NCBI RefSeq assembly: GCF_003664325.1 | Contig: NZ_RCDA01000004.1 | Coordinates: 1-64,000, forward strand | DNA: 64,000 bases | Direction of reading: 5' to 3' | Source of the DNA: Alkalispirillum mobile | GTDB taxonomy: Bacteria; Pseudomonadota; Gammaproteobacteria; Nitrococcales; Halorhodospiraceae | In this document: in pieces, positions 56,715 to 64,000 of the stretch | How the letters are laid out: every line of letters starts with the position of its first letter | How positions within the stretch are numbered: the first letter of the stretch is position 1 | Program-made: the position numbers and the translations under genes | Notes under the pieces: generated by a model | Database searches by the model: none | The model's input: the letters and a program-made list of their open reading frames with translations, nothing else | What the model was told of the DNA's origin: nothing

Positions 56715-56762
56715 GGCTGAACCGCGGCCGGCGGCCTGAGCGGGCTCTCCGACCGGTGGGCG

Positions 56763-57512
56763 TCAGCCCTGCCGGCGGCGCCGGTCCTGGCGCTGCTGAG
56801 CGAGGATGATACTGAGCAGACCCAGCAGGGCGGCGAGGACGCCGGCTACCTTCCAGAGCGTGCCGTAATCCGGGCGGCTCGGGCCGTCGGGCAGTTCGGC
56901 CTGGCGCAGCATGCCCGGGCCGGGCTGTTCCAGCCGCTCCAGCTGATTGGCCAGATCGGCGCGTTCCGCCTCCAGGCGTTCCAGCCGTTCCTGGCCGCTG
57001 TCCTCCACCAGCGCTCGGGTGGCCAGGTAGAGGTTGTCCACTTCCTCCGGCCGATCCGCCGAGAGCCGTCGGAGCGTGCCGCGCAGGTCGCTGATGCGGC
57101 TGTCCAGCCCCTCCAGGGCGTCCTCAAGCCGGCTGCGCTGGCCGTGGTGATGGCTGCGGAATTCGCTCAGCAGCCCGCGCGACAGGTCTTCGGCCAGCAG
57201 TTCCGCCGCCTCGGCGCTCTCACCCTGTACCCGCAGATGGACCCGGTCGCTGTCGGTCTCCAGGGCCAGCAGGGCGGATTCATCCTCCAGTCCTTCAGCG
57301 ACCCGGAAGCGCTCGATGATCGCCTCGGTCTCATCGGCGTAATCGCTTACCCCCGGCGGCAGCCCGGTGTTGATCACCGCCTCGCTCTCGTAAACCGGGC
57401 TGCTGAGCAGGTGGTAGGCGCCGGCACCGCCCAGTACCAGGGCAACGGTCCCGAGCAGCCAGTACTTCTGCCACCAGAGGATGACCAGGCCTTTGAGCAG
57501 GGTACGTAGCAT
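56763..57512 (-). CDS. Wzz/PCP-like membrane protein
   Basis: The 249-residue protein has a membrane helix near 18-37 (YWLLGTVALVLGGAGAYHLL), a predicted coiled-coil periplasmic domain (about 85-200) and a second helix near 217-238, then a basic tail. This is the layout of polysaccharide co-polymerases (Wzz), which control glycan chain length, but the conserved Wzz motifs are weak. It lies 6 bases upstream of the xthA stop in the same direction, so it is transcribed with xthA. Function is not certain. Confidence 0.6.
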   Translation of the reverse strand: MLRTLLKGLVILWWQKYWLLGTVALVLGGAGAYHLLSSPVYESEAVINTGLPPGVSDYADETEAIIERFRVAEGLEDESALLALETDSDRVHLRVQGESAEAAELLAEDLSRGLLSEFRSHHHGQRSRLEDALEGLDSRISDLRGTLRRLSADRPEEVDNLYLATRALVEDSGQERLERLEAERADLANQLERLEQPGPGMLRQAELPDGPSRPDYGTLWKVAGVLAALLGLLSIILAQQRQDRRRRQG

Positions 57513-57518
57513 GTGCCC

Positions 57519-58301
57519 TTAACCCAGGTCGAACTCGGCCACCGCCGGCGCGTGGTCCGACGGCCGCTCCCAGGTCCGGGGCTCCCGGTCCACGGTGCTG
57601 GCGGTGCAGGCCTCGCGCAGCGCCGGGCTGCCCAGGATCAGGTCGATGCGCAGGCCCCGGTTGCGCTTGAAGTTGTTCATCCGGTAGTCCCACCAGGACC
57701 AGGTCTTCTCCGGCTGATCGAACAGCCGGAACGTATCGGCCAGTTCCAGGCCACCGGTGAGACGGGCCAGCGCCTCGCGCTCCGGCGTGGAGCAGAGGAT
57801 CTTCTCGTGCCACGCCTCCGGGTCGTGGACGTCGCGGTCGTCCGGGGCGATGTTGAAATCCCCCACCACCACCAGCTTGTCGTGGCGGGCGCGCTCCTCC
57901 GCCAGCCAGTCGGCCAGCCGGGCCAGCCAGTCCAGCTTGTAGGCGTACTTCTCCGATCCCACCTCGGAGCCGTTGGGCACGTAGAGGTTGATGAAACGAA
58001 GATCGCCCACCGTGGCGGCCAGCACCCGGCGCTGCGGGTCCTCCAGCCCGGGGATGTCGCGCACCACGTCCTGCGGCGCCTGGCCGCGGGCGAGCACCGC
58101 GACCCCGTTATAGGTGGGTTGGCCCGCGTAGGCCACCTGGTAACCGGCCTCGTTCAGGGCCTCGACCGGGAACCGGTCGTCGGTCAGCTTGGTCTCCTGC
58201 AGCCCGACGATGTCCGGTTGCCGGCTCGCCAGCCAGTCCAGCACCTGGGGCAGGCGTACCTTGAGTGAATTGACGTTCCAGGAAGCGAGTTTCATCGACA
58301 T
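57519..58301 (-). CDS. xthA: Exonuclease III (AP endonuclease)
   Basis: The protein has 260 residues from ATG 58301 (a second ATG at 58295 is also possible). It has the EEP fold: MKLASWNVNSLKVRL, DIVGLQETKL with the metal-binding glutamate, FINLYVPNGSEVGSEKYAYK, VVGDFNIAPDDRD, LRIDLILGS and the catalytic PSDHAPAVAEF. It cleaves DNA at abasic sites in base-excision repair. Full length. Confidence 0.95.
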   Translation of the reverse strand: MSMKLASWNVNSLKVRLPQVLDWLASRQPDIVGLQETKLTDDRFPVEALNEAGYQVAYAGQPTYNGVAVLARGQAPQDVVRDIPGLEDPQRRVLAATVGDLRFINLYVPNGSEVGSEKYAYKLDWLARLADWLAEERARHDKLVVVGDFNIAPDDRDVHDPEAWHEKILCSTPEREALARLTGGLELADTFRLFDQPEKTWSWWDYRMNNFKRNRGLRIDLILGSPALREACTASTVDREPRTWERPSDHAPAVAEFDLG

Positions 58302-58351
58302 GGTGGTTCCGTTTATCAGGGGGTTCTCGCCCCGGGTAGCGGGGCTCGGTG

Positions 58352-59140
58352 TCAGGTGTGGTGGCTCAGCCAGTCGCCAAGGGCTTCGGCGAAGCGCTCG
58401 GGTTGCTCCACATGCAGCCAATGGCCGGCGCCCGGCACCCCGGTGATCTCCGCCTGCGGGAACAGACGCCGGATGGCGGGTGCTTGTTCCGCCTGCACGT
58501 AGTCGGAGCGCTGGCCGTGGATGAACAAGCTCGGCCCCCGGTACTGGTCGTCATACGCCGGGAAATCCATCAGCAGCGGCAGGGCCTGCTGCAGCGTGGC
58601 CACCGGGAGGCGCCAGCCCCAGCCGTCGCCCTCGCGCTGGAGATTGGTCAGCAGGAACTGCCGGACCATGGGGGTGGTGACCACCCGTGCCAGCGCGGCG
58701 TCCACGTCCTCGCGCCCCGCCACCCGGCCAAAGTCCACCCCGGCCATGGCGTCGAGGATGTCGTCGTGGCCGTGGTCCGCGGTGCCGTAGTTCACCGGGG
58801 CGATGTCGGCCACCACCAGGGCCCGTACCCGTTCCGGGTGCGCCAGGGCCATCGCCATGGCCGCCTTGCCGCCCATGCTGTGGCCCATCACCACCGCCTG
58901 CGGGCAGTCGCAGTCGTCCAGCAGCTGGATCAGGTCGGCGGCCATGGCCGGGTAGTCCATGCGCGGGTGGTGCGGCGAGCGGCCATGGTTGCGCAGGTCG
59001 GGCAGGATGACCCGGTAGCGCTCGGCCAGCCAGCGGGCGTGCCGCGACCAGTTGGCACTGGAGCCGTACAGCCCGTGGAGGATCAGCAACGGCGGCCCGT
59101 CACCGCGTTCCGTCTTGTTCAGTCGGAGTATTTCAGTCAT
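58352..59140 (-). CDS. Alpha/beta-hydrolase (YbfF-like esterase)
   Basis: The 262-residue protein has LLILHGLYGSSANW (oxyanion loop), DLRNHGRSPHHPRMDY, the nucleophile elbow VMGHSMGGKAAMA with the serine near residue 98, and C-terminal GAGHWLHVEQPERF with the histidine, so a complete triad. It resembles the YbfF family of thioester/ester hydrolases. Substrate unknown. It lies 50 bases upstream of xthA on the same strand. Confidence 0.85.
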   Translation of the reverse strand: MTEILRLNKTERGDGPPLLILHGLYGSSANWSRHARWLAERYRVILPDLRNHGRSPHHPRMDYPAMAADLIQLLDDCDCPQAVVMGHSMGGKAAMAMALAHPERVRALVVADIAPVNYGTADHGHDDILDAMAGVDFGRVAGREDVDAALARVVTTPMVRQFLLTNLQREGDGWGWRLPVATLQQALPLLMDFPAYDDQYRGPSLFIHGQRSDYVQAEQAPAIRRLFPQAEITGVPGAGHWLHVEQPERFAEALGDWLSHHT

Positions 59141-59213
59141 AAAGTCGTCAGGTGCTTGTTAAGGTGGCCCATGATGCCATTGTCGGCATCGCCGCTGCAG
59201 GAGTCGCGAACCC

Positions 59214-60374
59214 ATGATCTTGCCCGATTATCGAGGCGGCAGCATCGTCAACCTGATGGCCAGCATCAGCCGGGGGCTGGGCGCACCACGTGTCGGCATC
59301 CCCGAGGCACGGCTGCTGCCGGCCCACCAGATCGGCCGCGCCCGCCACGTGGTGCTGCTGATGCTGGACGGGCTCGGTTATGAGTACCTGGTCAGCTATC
59401 GGGACGCCCTGCTGCGCCGTTACCTGCTGGGCGAGCTGACCTCCGTGTTCCCCTCGGCCACGGCCATTGCCGTCACCACCTTCGCCACCGGCATGACGCC
59501 GCGCCAGCATGGGGTGACCGGGTGGCACATGTACATGGAGGAACTGGACCGGGTCTGCACGGTGCTGCCCTTCCGCGACCGGGTGACCCGCGAGACCATC
59601 GCCGAGGTGGACCCGGACGCGGTGCGCGTGCTGGAGCAGCCGCCGCTGGCCGACCTGCTGGACGCCGAGGCCCACCTGGTGATGCCGGCGGAGATCGCCG
59701 ACTCCACGTACAACCTGGCCACCGGCGGCCAGGCCTGGCGCCACGGGGTGTCCGACCTGGCCGACTACGTGGACACCGTGGCCGGCCTGATCCAGTCGGC
59801 GGAGCAGCGCCAGTACGTCTACGCCTACTGGCCCAGGCTGGACAGCCTGGCCCACCAGTACGGCATGGCCAGCACCGAGGTCCAGTCCCACTTCGCCGCA
59901 CTGGATGCGGCCTTCGATGAATTGCGCCAGGAACTGGCCGGCACTGATACCCTGCTGCTGGTGACCGCCGACCACGGCCTGATCGACACCGCCCCGGACC
60001 GGGTGCTGGAGGTGGCCGAGCACCCGGACCTGCTGGCCACGTTGGCGCGCCCGGTTTGCGGCGAGCCGCGGGCGGCTTACTGCTACCTTCGCCCCGGCGC
60101 CGAGGATGACTTTCTGGCCTATGTGCACGGCCCGCTGGCCGGCTGGTGCGATGTGCACACGCCCAATGAACTGGTGCAGGGCGGCTGGCTGGGACCGGGA
60201 CCGGCGCATCCCCGGCTGCTGAGCCGGTTGGGGGACTATGCGCTGGTCATGCGGGACAACCGCGTGATCCACCAGCAGATGAACGGCGATGACCCCTTCC
60301 GCCTGATCGGGGTGCATGGCGGGACCAGCGGCGCCGAGATGCGGGTGCCGCTGATCGCCGCCGCCTGCGACTGA
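59214..60374 (+). CDS. Alkaline-phosphatase-superfamily phosphodiesterase / nucleotide pyrophosphatase
   Basis: The 386-residue protein has superfamily metal sites: VVLLMLDGLGYEYLV (first aspartate), the nucleophile region TSVFPSATAIAVTTFATGMTP, YWPRLDSLAHQYG (metal-binding D and H), VTADHGLID, and GVHGGTSGAEMRVPL. No signal peptide is evident. It likely hydrolyses phosphodiester or pyrophosphate bonds; the exact substrate is unknown. It is divergent from the YbfF-like gene and convergent with the gdh gene. Confidence 0.85.
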   Translation: MILPDYRGGSIVNLMASISRGLGAPRVGIPEARLLPAHQIGRARHVVLLMLDGLGYEYLVSYRDALLRRYLLGELTSVFPSATAIAVTTFATGMTPRQHGVTGWHMYMEELDRVCTVLPFRDRVTRETIAEVDPDAVRVLEQPPLADLLDAEAHLVMPAEIADSTYNLATGGQAWRHGVSDLADYVDTVAGLIQSAEQRQYVYAYWPRLDSLAHQYGMASTEVQSHFAALDAAFDELRQELAGTDTLLLVTADHGLIDTAPDRVLEVAEHPDLLATLARPVCGEPRAAYCYLRPGAEDDFLAYVHGPLAGWCDVHTPNELVQGGWLGPGPAHPRLLSRLGDYALVMRDNRVIHQQMNGDDPFRLIGVHGGTSGAEMRVPLIAAACD

Positions 60375-60387
60375 CCCGGCGACCGGG

Positions 60388-63300
60388 CTATGGCCCGGTG
60401 GCGCCGGCCTGGGCCAGGTTCTTCAGCTCCTGGGTGGTTACCGCCAGCATGGGCAGTTCCACGTGGCCCACGGAGCGCAGCTCGGAGAGAATCTGTTCCA
60501 CCCGGTCCACGGCGGTGCCGTAGTCACTGAGGAACTGCGACAGGCACTCCTCCGGCGCCTGGTCCGGGTCGCTGTCCCGGACCAGGTCGCGGGTCAGCTC
60601 CCGCAGTTGCTGGTAGTAATCCTCCTCCAGACCCAGTCGGAGCCGCTCCTGCCAGGCATCCGCCGGGCTGAACTCGGTGATCGCGCGCCGCAGCCAGTCC
60701 AGGCCCAGCTGCTGGGCGAGTCCGAAGTAGAGGCGGGCGACCCGGTCCAGGTCGCAGTCGGTCTCCTGGGCCACCTTGACCAGGTCCAGCGCCGGGTACA
60801 GCGCTTCCAGCGTGCCGGCTTGCCGGGCCAGCTCCGCAGGTACGCCCCCGGCCTCCAGCGCGGCCGTCTGGACAGCGAGGTCATCCCGGTCCTGGGCCGG
60901 CAGCAGGTCCACCAGCTGCGGCTGCAGCGGAGCCACCAGGGGCTGGATGCGCTGTACCGTCTCGCCGATATCCAGCCTTGCGCCCAGGTTGCGGAGCAGC
61001 CAGAGGGTGGCCCGCTCGTGCAGCGCCTGGGCGGCGTGCAGCATGGTGGTCTGGTGGCTGGCGGCCACCCGGTTGTCCAGCCCGCAGACCGCGTGCCACA
61101 ACCCGCCCAGGCTGAAGATCTCCATGGCCGCGTAGGCCGCCCGGGCCACCGCATCGGGCGGGGCGCTGGCCTTCTCCCCGAGCCGGAAGAAGAAGGTCGG
61201 GCCCAGGCGGTTGATCAACAGGTTGGCCACCTGGGTGGTGATGATCTCCCGACGCAGGCGGTGATTGCTGATGCGCTCCCCCCAGCGCTCGCGGATGGGG
61301 GCCGGGAAGTAGGCGTGCAGCACGTCCTGCAGCCAGGGGGCTTCCGGCAGGTCGGAGCGCGCCAGGGCCTCCTGGGCAACGATCTTGCCGTAGGCCAGCA
61401 GCACCGCCGTCTCCGGGCGGGTCAGGCCCTGACCTGCCGCGGCCCGCTCCGCCAGTTCCTCCTCGTCGGGCAGGGCCTCCAGGCGACGACTCAGCCGCCC
61501 GTCCCGCTCCAGCCGGCGGATGAAGTGGACCTGCTCGTTGAGCAGTTGCGGCGCGGCCGCCTCGGCCAGCGACAGCGCGCCGGTCTGGGCGTAATTGTCC
61601 GCCAGGACCAGCTCGGCCACCGATTCGGTCATGTCCTCCAGCAGCTGGTTGCGGTGTTTGACGGTGAGGTCCCCGGCGTCCACCACCTCCTTGAGGAGTA
61701 TTTTGATGTTTACCTCGTGGTCGGAGCAGTCCACCCCGCCCGAGTTGTCGATGGCGTCGGTGTTGATCCGTCCGCCGCGGCGGGCGAACTCGATGCGGCC
61801 GCGCTGGGTGATGCCCAGGTTGCCGCCCTCGCCGAAGACCCGCACCCGCAGCTCGCTGGCGTCGATGCGGGTGTCCTCGGTGCTGCGATCCCCCACGTCG
61901 CCGTGGTTCTCGCTGCTGGCCTTGACGTAGGTTCCGATGCCGCCGTTCCAGAGCAGGTCCAGCGGGGCGGCCAGGATCGCGCGGATCAGCTCCGCCGGGG
62001 TCAGCTGCTGGGCGTCGATGGCCAGCACCTCCCGCACCTGCGGGGTGAGGGTGATGGACTTGGCAGTGCGCGGCCAGATGCCGCCGCCTTCGGATATCAG
62101 GGACTTGTCGTAGTCCGCCCAGGAGGAGCGGGGCAGCCGGAACAGCCGCTCGCGCTCAGCGTAGCCCTGCTCGGCATCCGGGTCCGGGTCGATGAAGATA
62201 TGCCGGTGGTCGAAGGCCGCCACCAGGCGGGTATGGCGTGACAGCAACATGCCGTTGCCGAACACGTCACCGGACATGTCGCCGATGCCGGCGGCAGTGA
62301 ATGGCTCGTTCTGGATGTCGCGGCCCAACTCGCGGAAGTGGCGTTTCACCGCCTCCCAGGCGCCGCGGGCGGTGATGCCCATCTTCTTGTGGTCGTAGCC
62401 GTGGGCGCCGCCGGAGGCGAAGGCGTCACCGAGCCAGAAGTTGTAGGCCTCGGCGATGGAGTTGGCCAGATCGGAGAAGGTGGCGGTGCCCTTGTCCGCG
62501 GCCACCACCAGGTAGGGGTCGTCCTCGTCGTGGCGGACCACCTCCGGCGGGGGTTCGGTGCGCCCCTCGACCATGTTGTCGGTGACATCCAGCAGGGCGC
62601 GGATGAAGCCCTGATAGCAGCTGCGCACCTCCTGCGCCATGGCCTCGCGGTCCTCCAGGCTGCGCTTGACCACGAAGCCGCCCTTGGCACCCACCGGGAC
62701 GATCACGGCGTTCTTCACCGTCTGCGCCTTCATCAGGCCCAGGATCTCGGTGCGGAAGTCCTCGCGCCGGTCCGACCAGCGCAGCCCGCCCCGGGCCACA
62801 GGGCCGCCGCGCAGGTGCACGCCCTCCACCCGCGGCGAGTACACGTAGATCTCCGCCCAGGGGTGGGGGCGGGGCACGGCCGGGATATGTTCCGGACTGA
62901 GCTTGAAGGCGATGGCCTCCACCGGTGCCCCGTCCGACTCGCCCAGGTAGTAACTGGTCCGGCGAGTGGCCTGGATGGCCGCCAGATAGCGCCGCAGGAT
63001 GCGGTCTTCGTCCAGGCTGGCGACATCGCGCAGGGCGGTTTCGATCTCCGCGACCACCCGGGCCTCCCGGCGCGGGTCGTTATGCCGGGGGTGGAAGCGG
63101 GCCCGGAACAGGCGGACCAGCAGCCGCGAGATCTCGGCGTTGTTGCTCAGGGTGTCCTCGATGTAACGCTGGCTGAAGGGGGTGCCCGCCTGGCGCAGGT
63201 ACTTGCAGTAGGCGCGCAGGATCACCACCTCCCGGGGTTTGAGCCTTGCGGCGAGGATCAGCCGGTTGAAGCCGTCGTCCTCGATCTCGCCCTGCCAGAT

Positions 63301-64000
63301 GCGGATGAAGGCTTCCTGGAAGGGGTCGCGCACCGCGTCCAGGTTGAGGTCCTCCGCCCCGGGGTAGCGCAGGCCGAAGTCGTGCATCCAGCCGATCGGG
63401 CGCCCGCTGGGGGCGATCTCGTAGGGGCGTTCGTCGAGCACCTCCACGCCCATGTGCTCCAGCACCGGCAGGGCGTCGGAGAGCACGATGGGCTCGCCCA
63501 GCTTGAGCAGCTTGAGGCGCAACTCGTCCGGGGGCGACTCCAGCGACCGGTACAGGCTCATGGCCAGGCCGCCGGCATCCAGCCGCTCCATGCGGCCCAC
63601 GTCCAGCACCGCGGTTCGCGCCGAGACATCCTCCCGGTAGGCGGCGCTGAAGGCGTGGCCGTAGCGGTTGTGCAGGGCGTTCCCCCGCTCCTCGCCGAAG
63701 TGCTCCACCAGGGCGTCGTGCAGGTCGTCCTGCCAGGAGCGCATGGTGGCGGCCAACCGCCGCTCCAGTGCAGCGATGTCGTACTCCGGGATGCCCGGCT
63801 GGTCCAGGCGGATGATGAAGTGGATGCGGGCCAGTACGGACTCCGACAACTGCACCGTGAACTCGCTGCGCGAGCCACCCAGCTCTTCCTGCAGGATGGC
63901 CTGCATCTGCTCGCGGATCTCGGTGTTGTAGCGTTCGCGCGGGGCGTACACCAGGCAGGAGATAAAGCGCTGGTAGTCGTCATGGCGCACGAACAGCCGC
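60388..64000 (-). CDS. gdhB: NAD-dependent glutamate dehydrogenase, large type (partial)
   Basis: 1203 residues are visible, and the frame continues past the right edge (the last codons read RLFVRHDDYQRF), so an N-terminal portion of about 400 residues is missing, judging by the 1600-residue family. The catalytic dehydrogenase part contains GGLRWSDRREDFRTEILGL and KNAVIVPVGAKGGFVVKR with the substrate lysine, then GIGDMSGDVFGNGMLLS in the NAD-binding domain. It converts glutamate to 2-oxoglutarate and ammonia with NAD. Apparent starts within the window are internal. Confidence 0.95.
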   Translation of the reverse strand, partial: RLFVRHDDYQRFISCLVYAPRERYNTEIREQMQAILQEELGGSRSEFTVQLSESVLARIHFIIRLDQPGIPEYDIAALERRLAATMRSWQDDLHDALVEHFGEERGNALHNRYGHAFSAAYREDVSARTAVLDVGRMERLDAGGLAMSLYRSLESPPDELRLKLLKLGEPIVLSDALPVLEHMGVEVLDERPYEIAPSGRPIGWMHDFGLRYPGAEDLNLDAVRDPFQEAFIRIWQGEIEDDGFNRLILAARLKPREVVILRAYCKYLRQAGTPFSQRYIEDTLSNNAEISRLLVRLFRARFHPRHNDPRREARVVAEIETALRDVASLDEDRILRRYLAAIQATRRTSYYLGESDGAPVEAIAFKLSPEHIPAVPRPHPWAEIYVYSPRVEGVHLRGGPVARGGLRWSDRREDFRTEILGLMKAQTVKNAVIVPVGAKGGFVVKRSLEDREAMAQEVRSCYQGFIRALLDVTDNMVEGRTEPPPEVVRHDEDDPYLVVAADKGTATFSDLANSIAEAYNFWLGDAFASGGAHGYDHKKMGITARGAWEAVKRHFRELGRDIQNEPFTAAGIGDMSGDVFGNGMLLSRHTRLVAAFDHRHIFIDPDPDAEQGYAERERLFRLPRSSWADYDKSLISEGGGIWPRTAKSITLTPQVREVLAIDAQQLTPAELIRAILAAPLDLLWNGGIGTYVKASSENHGDVGDRSTEDTRIDASELRVRVFGEGGNLGITQRGRIEFARRGGRINTDAIDNSGGVDCSDHEVNIKILLKEVVDAGDLTVKHRNQLLEDMTESVAELVLADNYAQTGALSLAEAAAPQLLNEQVHFIRRLERDGRLSRRLEALPDEEELAERAAAGQGLTRPETAVLLAYGKIVAQEALARSDLPEAPWLQDVLHAYFPAPIRERWGERISNHRLRREIITTQVANLLINRLGPTFFFRLGEKASAPPDAVARAAYAAMEIFSLGGLWHAVCGLDNRVAASHQTTMLHAAQALHERATLWLLRNLGARLDIGETVQRIQPLVAPLQPQLVDLLPAQDRDDLAVQTAALEAGGVPAELARQAGTLEALYPALDLVKVAQETDCDLDRVARLYFGLAQQLGLDWLRRAITEFSPADAWQERLRLGLEEDYYQQLRELTRDLVRDSDPDQAPEECLSQFLSDYGTAVDRVEQILSELRSVGHVELPMLAVTTQELKNLAQAGATGP

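Overview
The window is GC-rich, densely coded DNA from a chemo- or photo-autotrophic gammaproteobacterium. The evidence is a form IA RuBisCO with CbbQ/CbbO, a full-length class I phosphoribulokinase, Kdo/heptose LPS-core genes, a Mg-type HemB and a large NAD-dependent glutamate dehydrogenase. The gene content fits the Ectothiorhodospiraceae (Alkalilimnicola/Halorhodospira-like); that assignment is inference from remembered gene content, not a database match. No tRNA, rRNA, insertion sequence, prophage or CRISPR array was seen.

Region by region. (1) 1-10.2 kb, Calvin-Benson cycle: the N-terminus of transketolase at the left edge, gap, a stand-alone Lrp/AsnC ligand-binding protein, cbbLSQO on the minus strand, divergent cbbR with two perfect inverted repeats in the shared control region, then rpe-prk on the plus strand. 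No carboxysome genes are present, so this is a form IAq-type locus. (2) 10.3-18.4 kb: a small esterase, a MotA-like/OmpA-MotB-like stator pair, an Oxidoreductase-like small protein overlapping hemB, a DUF47-PiT phosphate transport pair, a PerM-family permease and aroE. (3) 18.4-24.3 kb, cobalamin uptake: btuFCD on the minus strand, a CobC-like phosphatase, a cobalamin riboswitch and btuB. (4) 24.4-26 kb: an AcuI-like enoyl reductase and a MaoC-type hydratase.

(5) 26-47 kb, LPS inner core and outer glycan: hldE, hldD, kdoO and kdkA, then a GT9 transferase, a lipid A acyltransferase, a kinase-fold protein, msbA, and a long minus-strand operon from a zf-CHCC protein through waaF, waaG, waaP, two more kinase-fold proteins, GT9, GT4, a ParB/sulfiredoxin-like protein and waaL. 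About 35.8-42 kb is visibly less GC-rich than its surroundings and looks like exchanged glycan DNA. Two proteins in this region (35138-35770 and 39133-39843) share an unusual two-motif architecture, GxWD plus a ParB/sulfiredoxin-type GxHR loop. I regard them as the best candidate for something undescribed.

(6) 47-54.1 kb, malonate use: matB and a GntR/FCD regulator are divergent over a palindromic operator, followed by a TRAP transporter (dctP-dctQ-dctM) translationally coupled to malonyl-CoA decarboxylase. Malonate would be imported, activated to malonyl-CoA and decarboxylated to acetyl-CoA. (7) 54.2-64 kb: a YbiO-like mechanosensitive channel, a Wzz-like membrane protein, exonuclease III, an alpha/beta hydrolase, an alkaline-phosphatase-superfamily phosphodiesterase, and a glutamate dehydrogenase truncated by the right edge.
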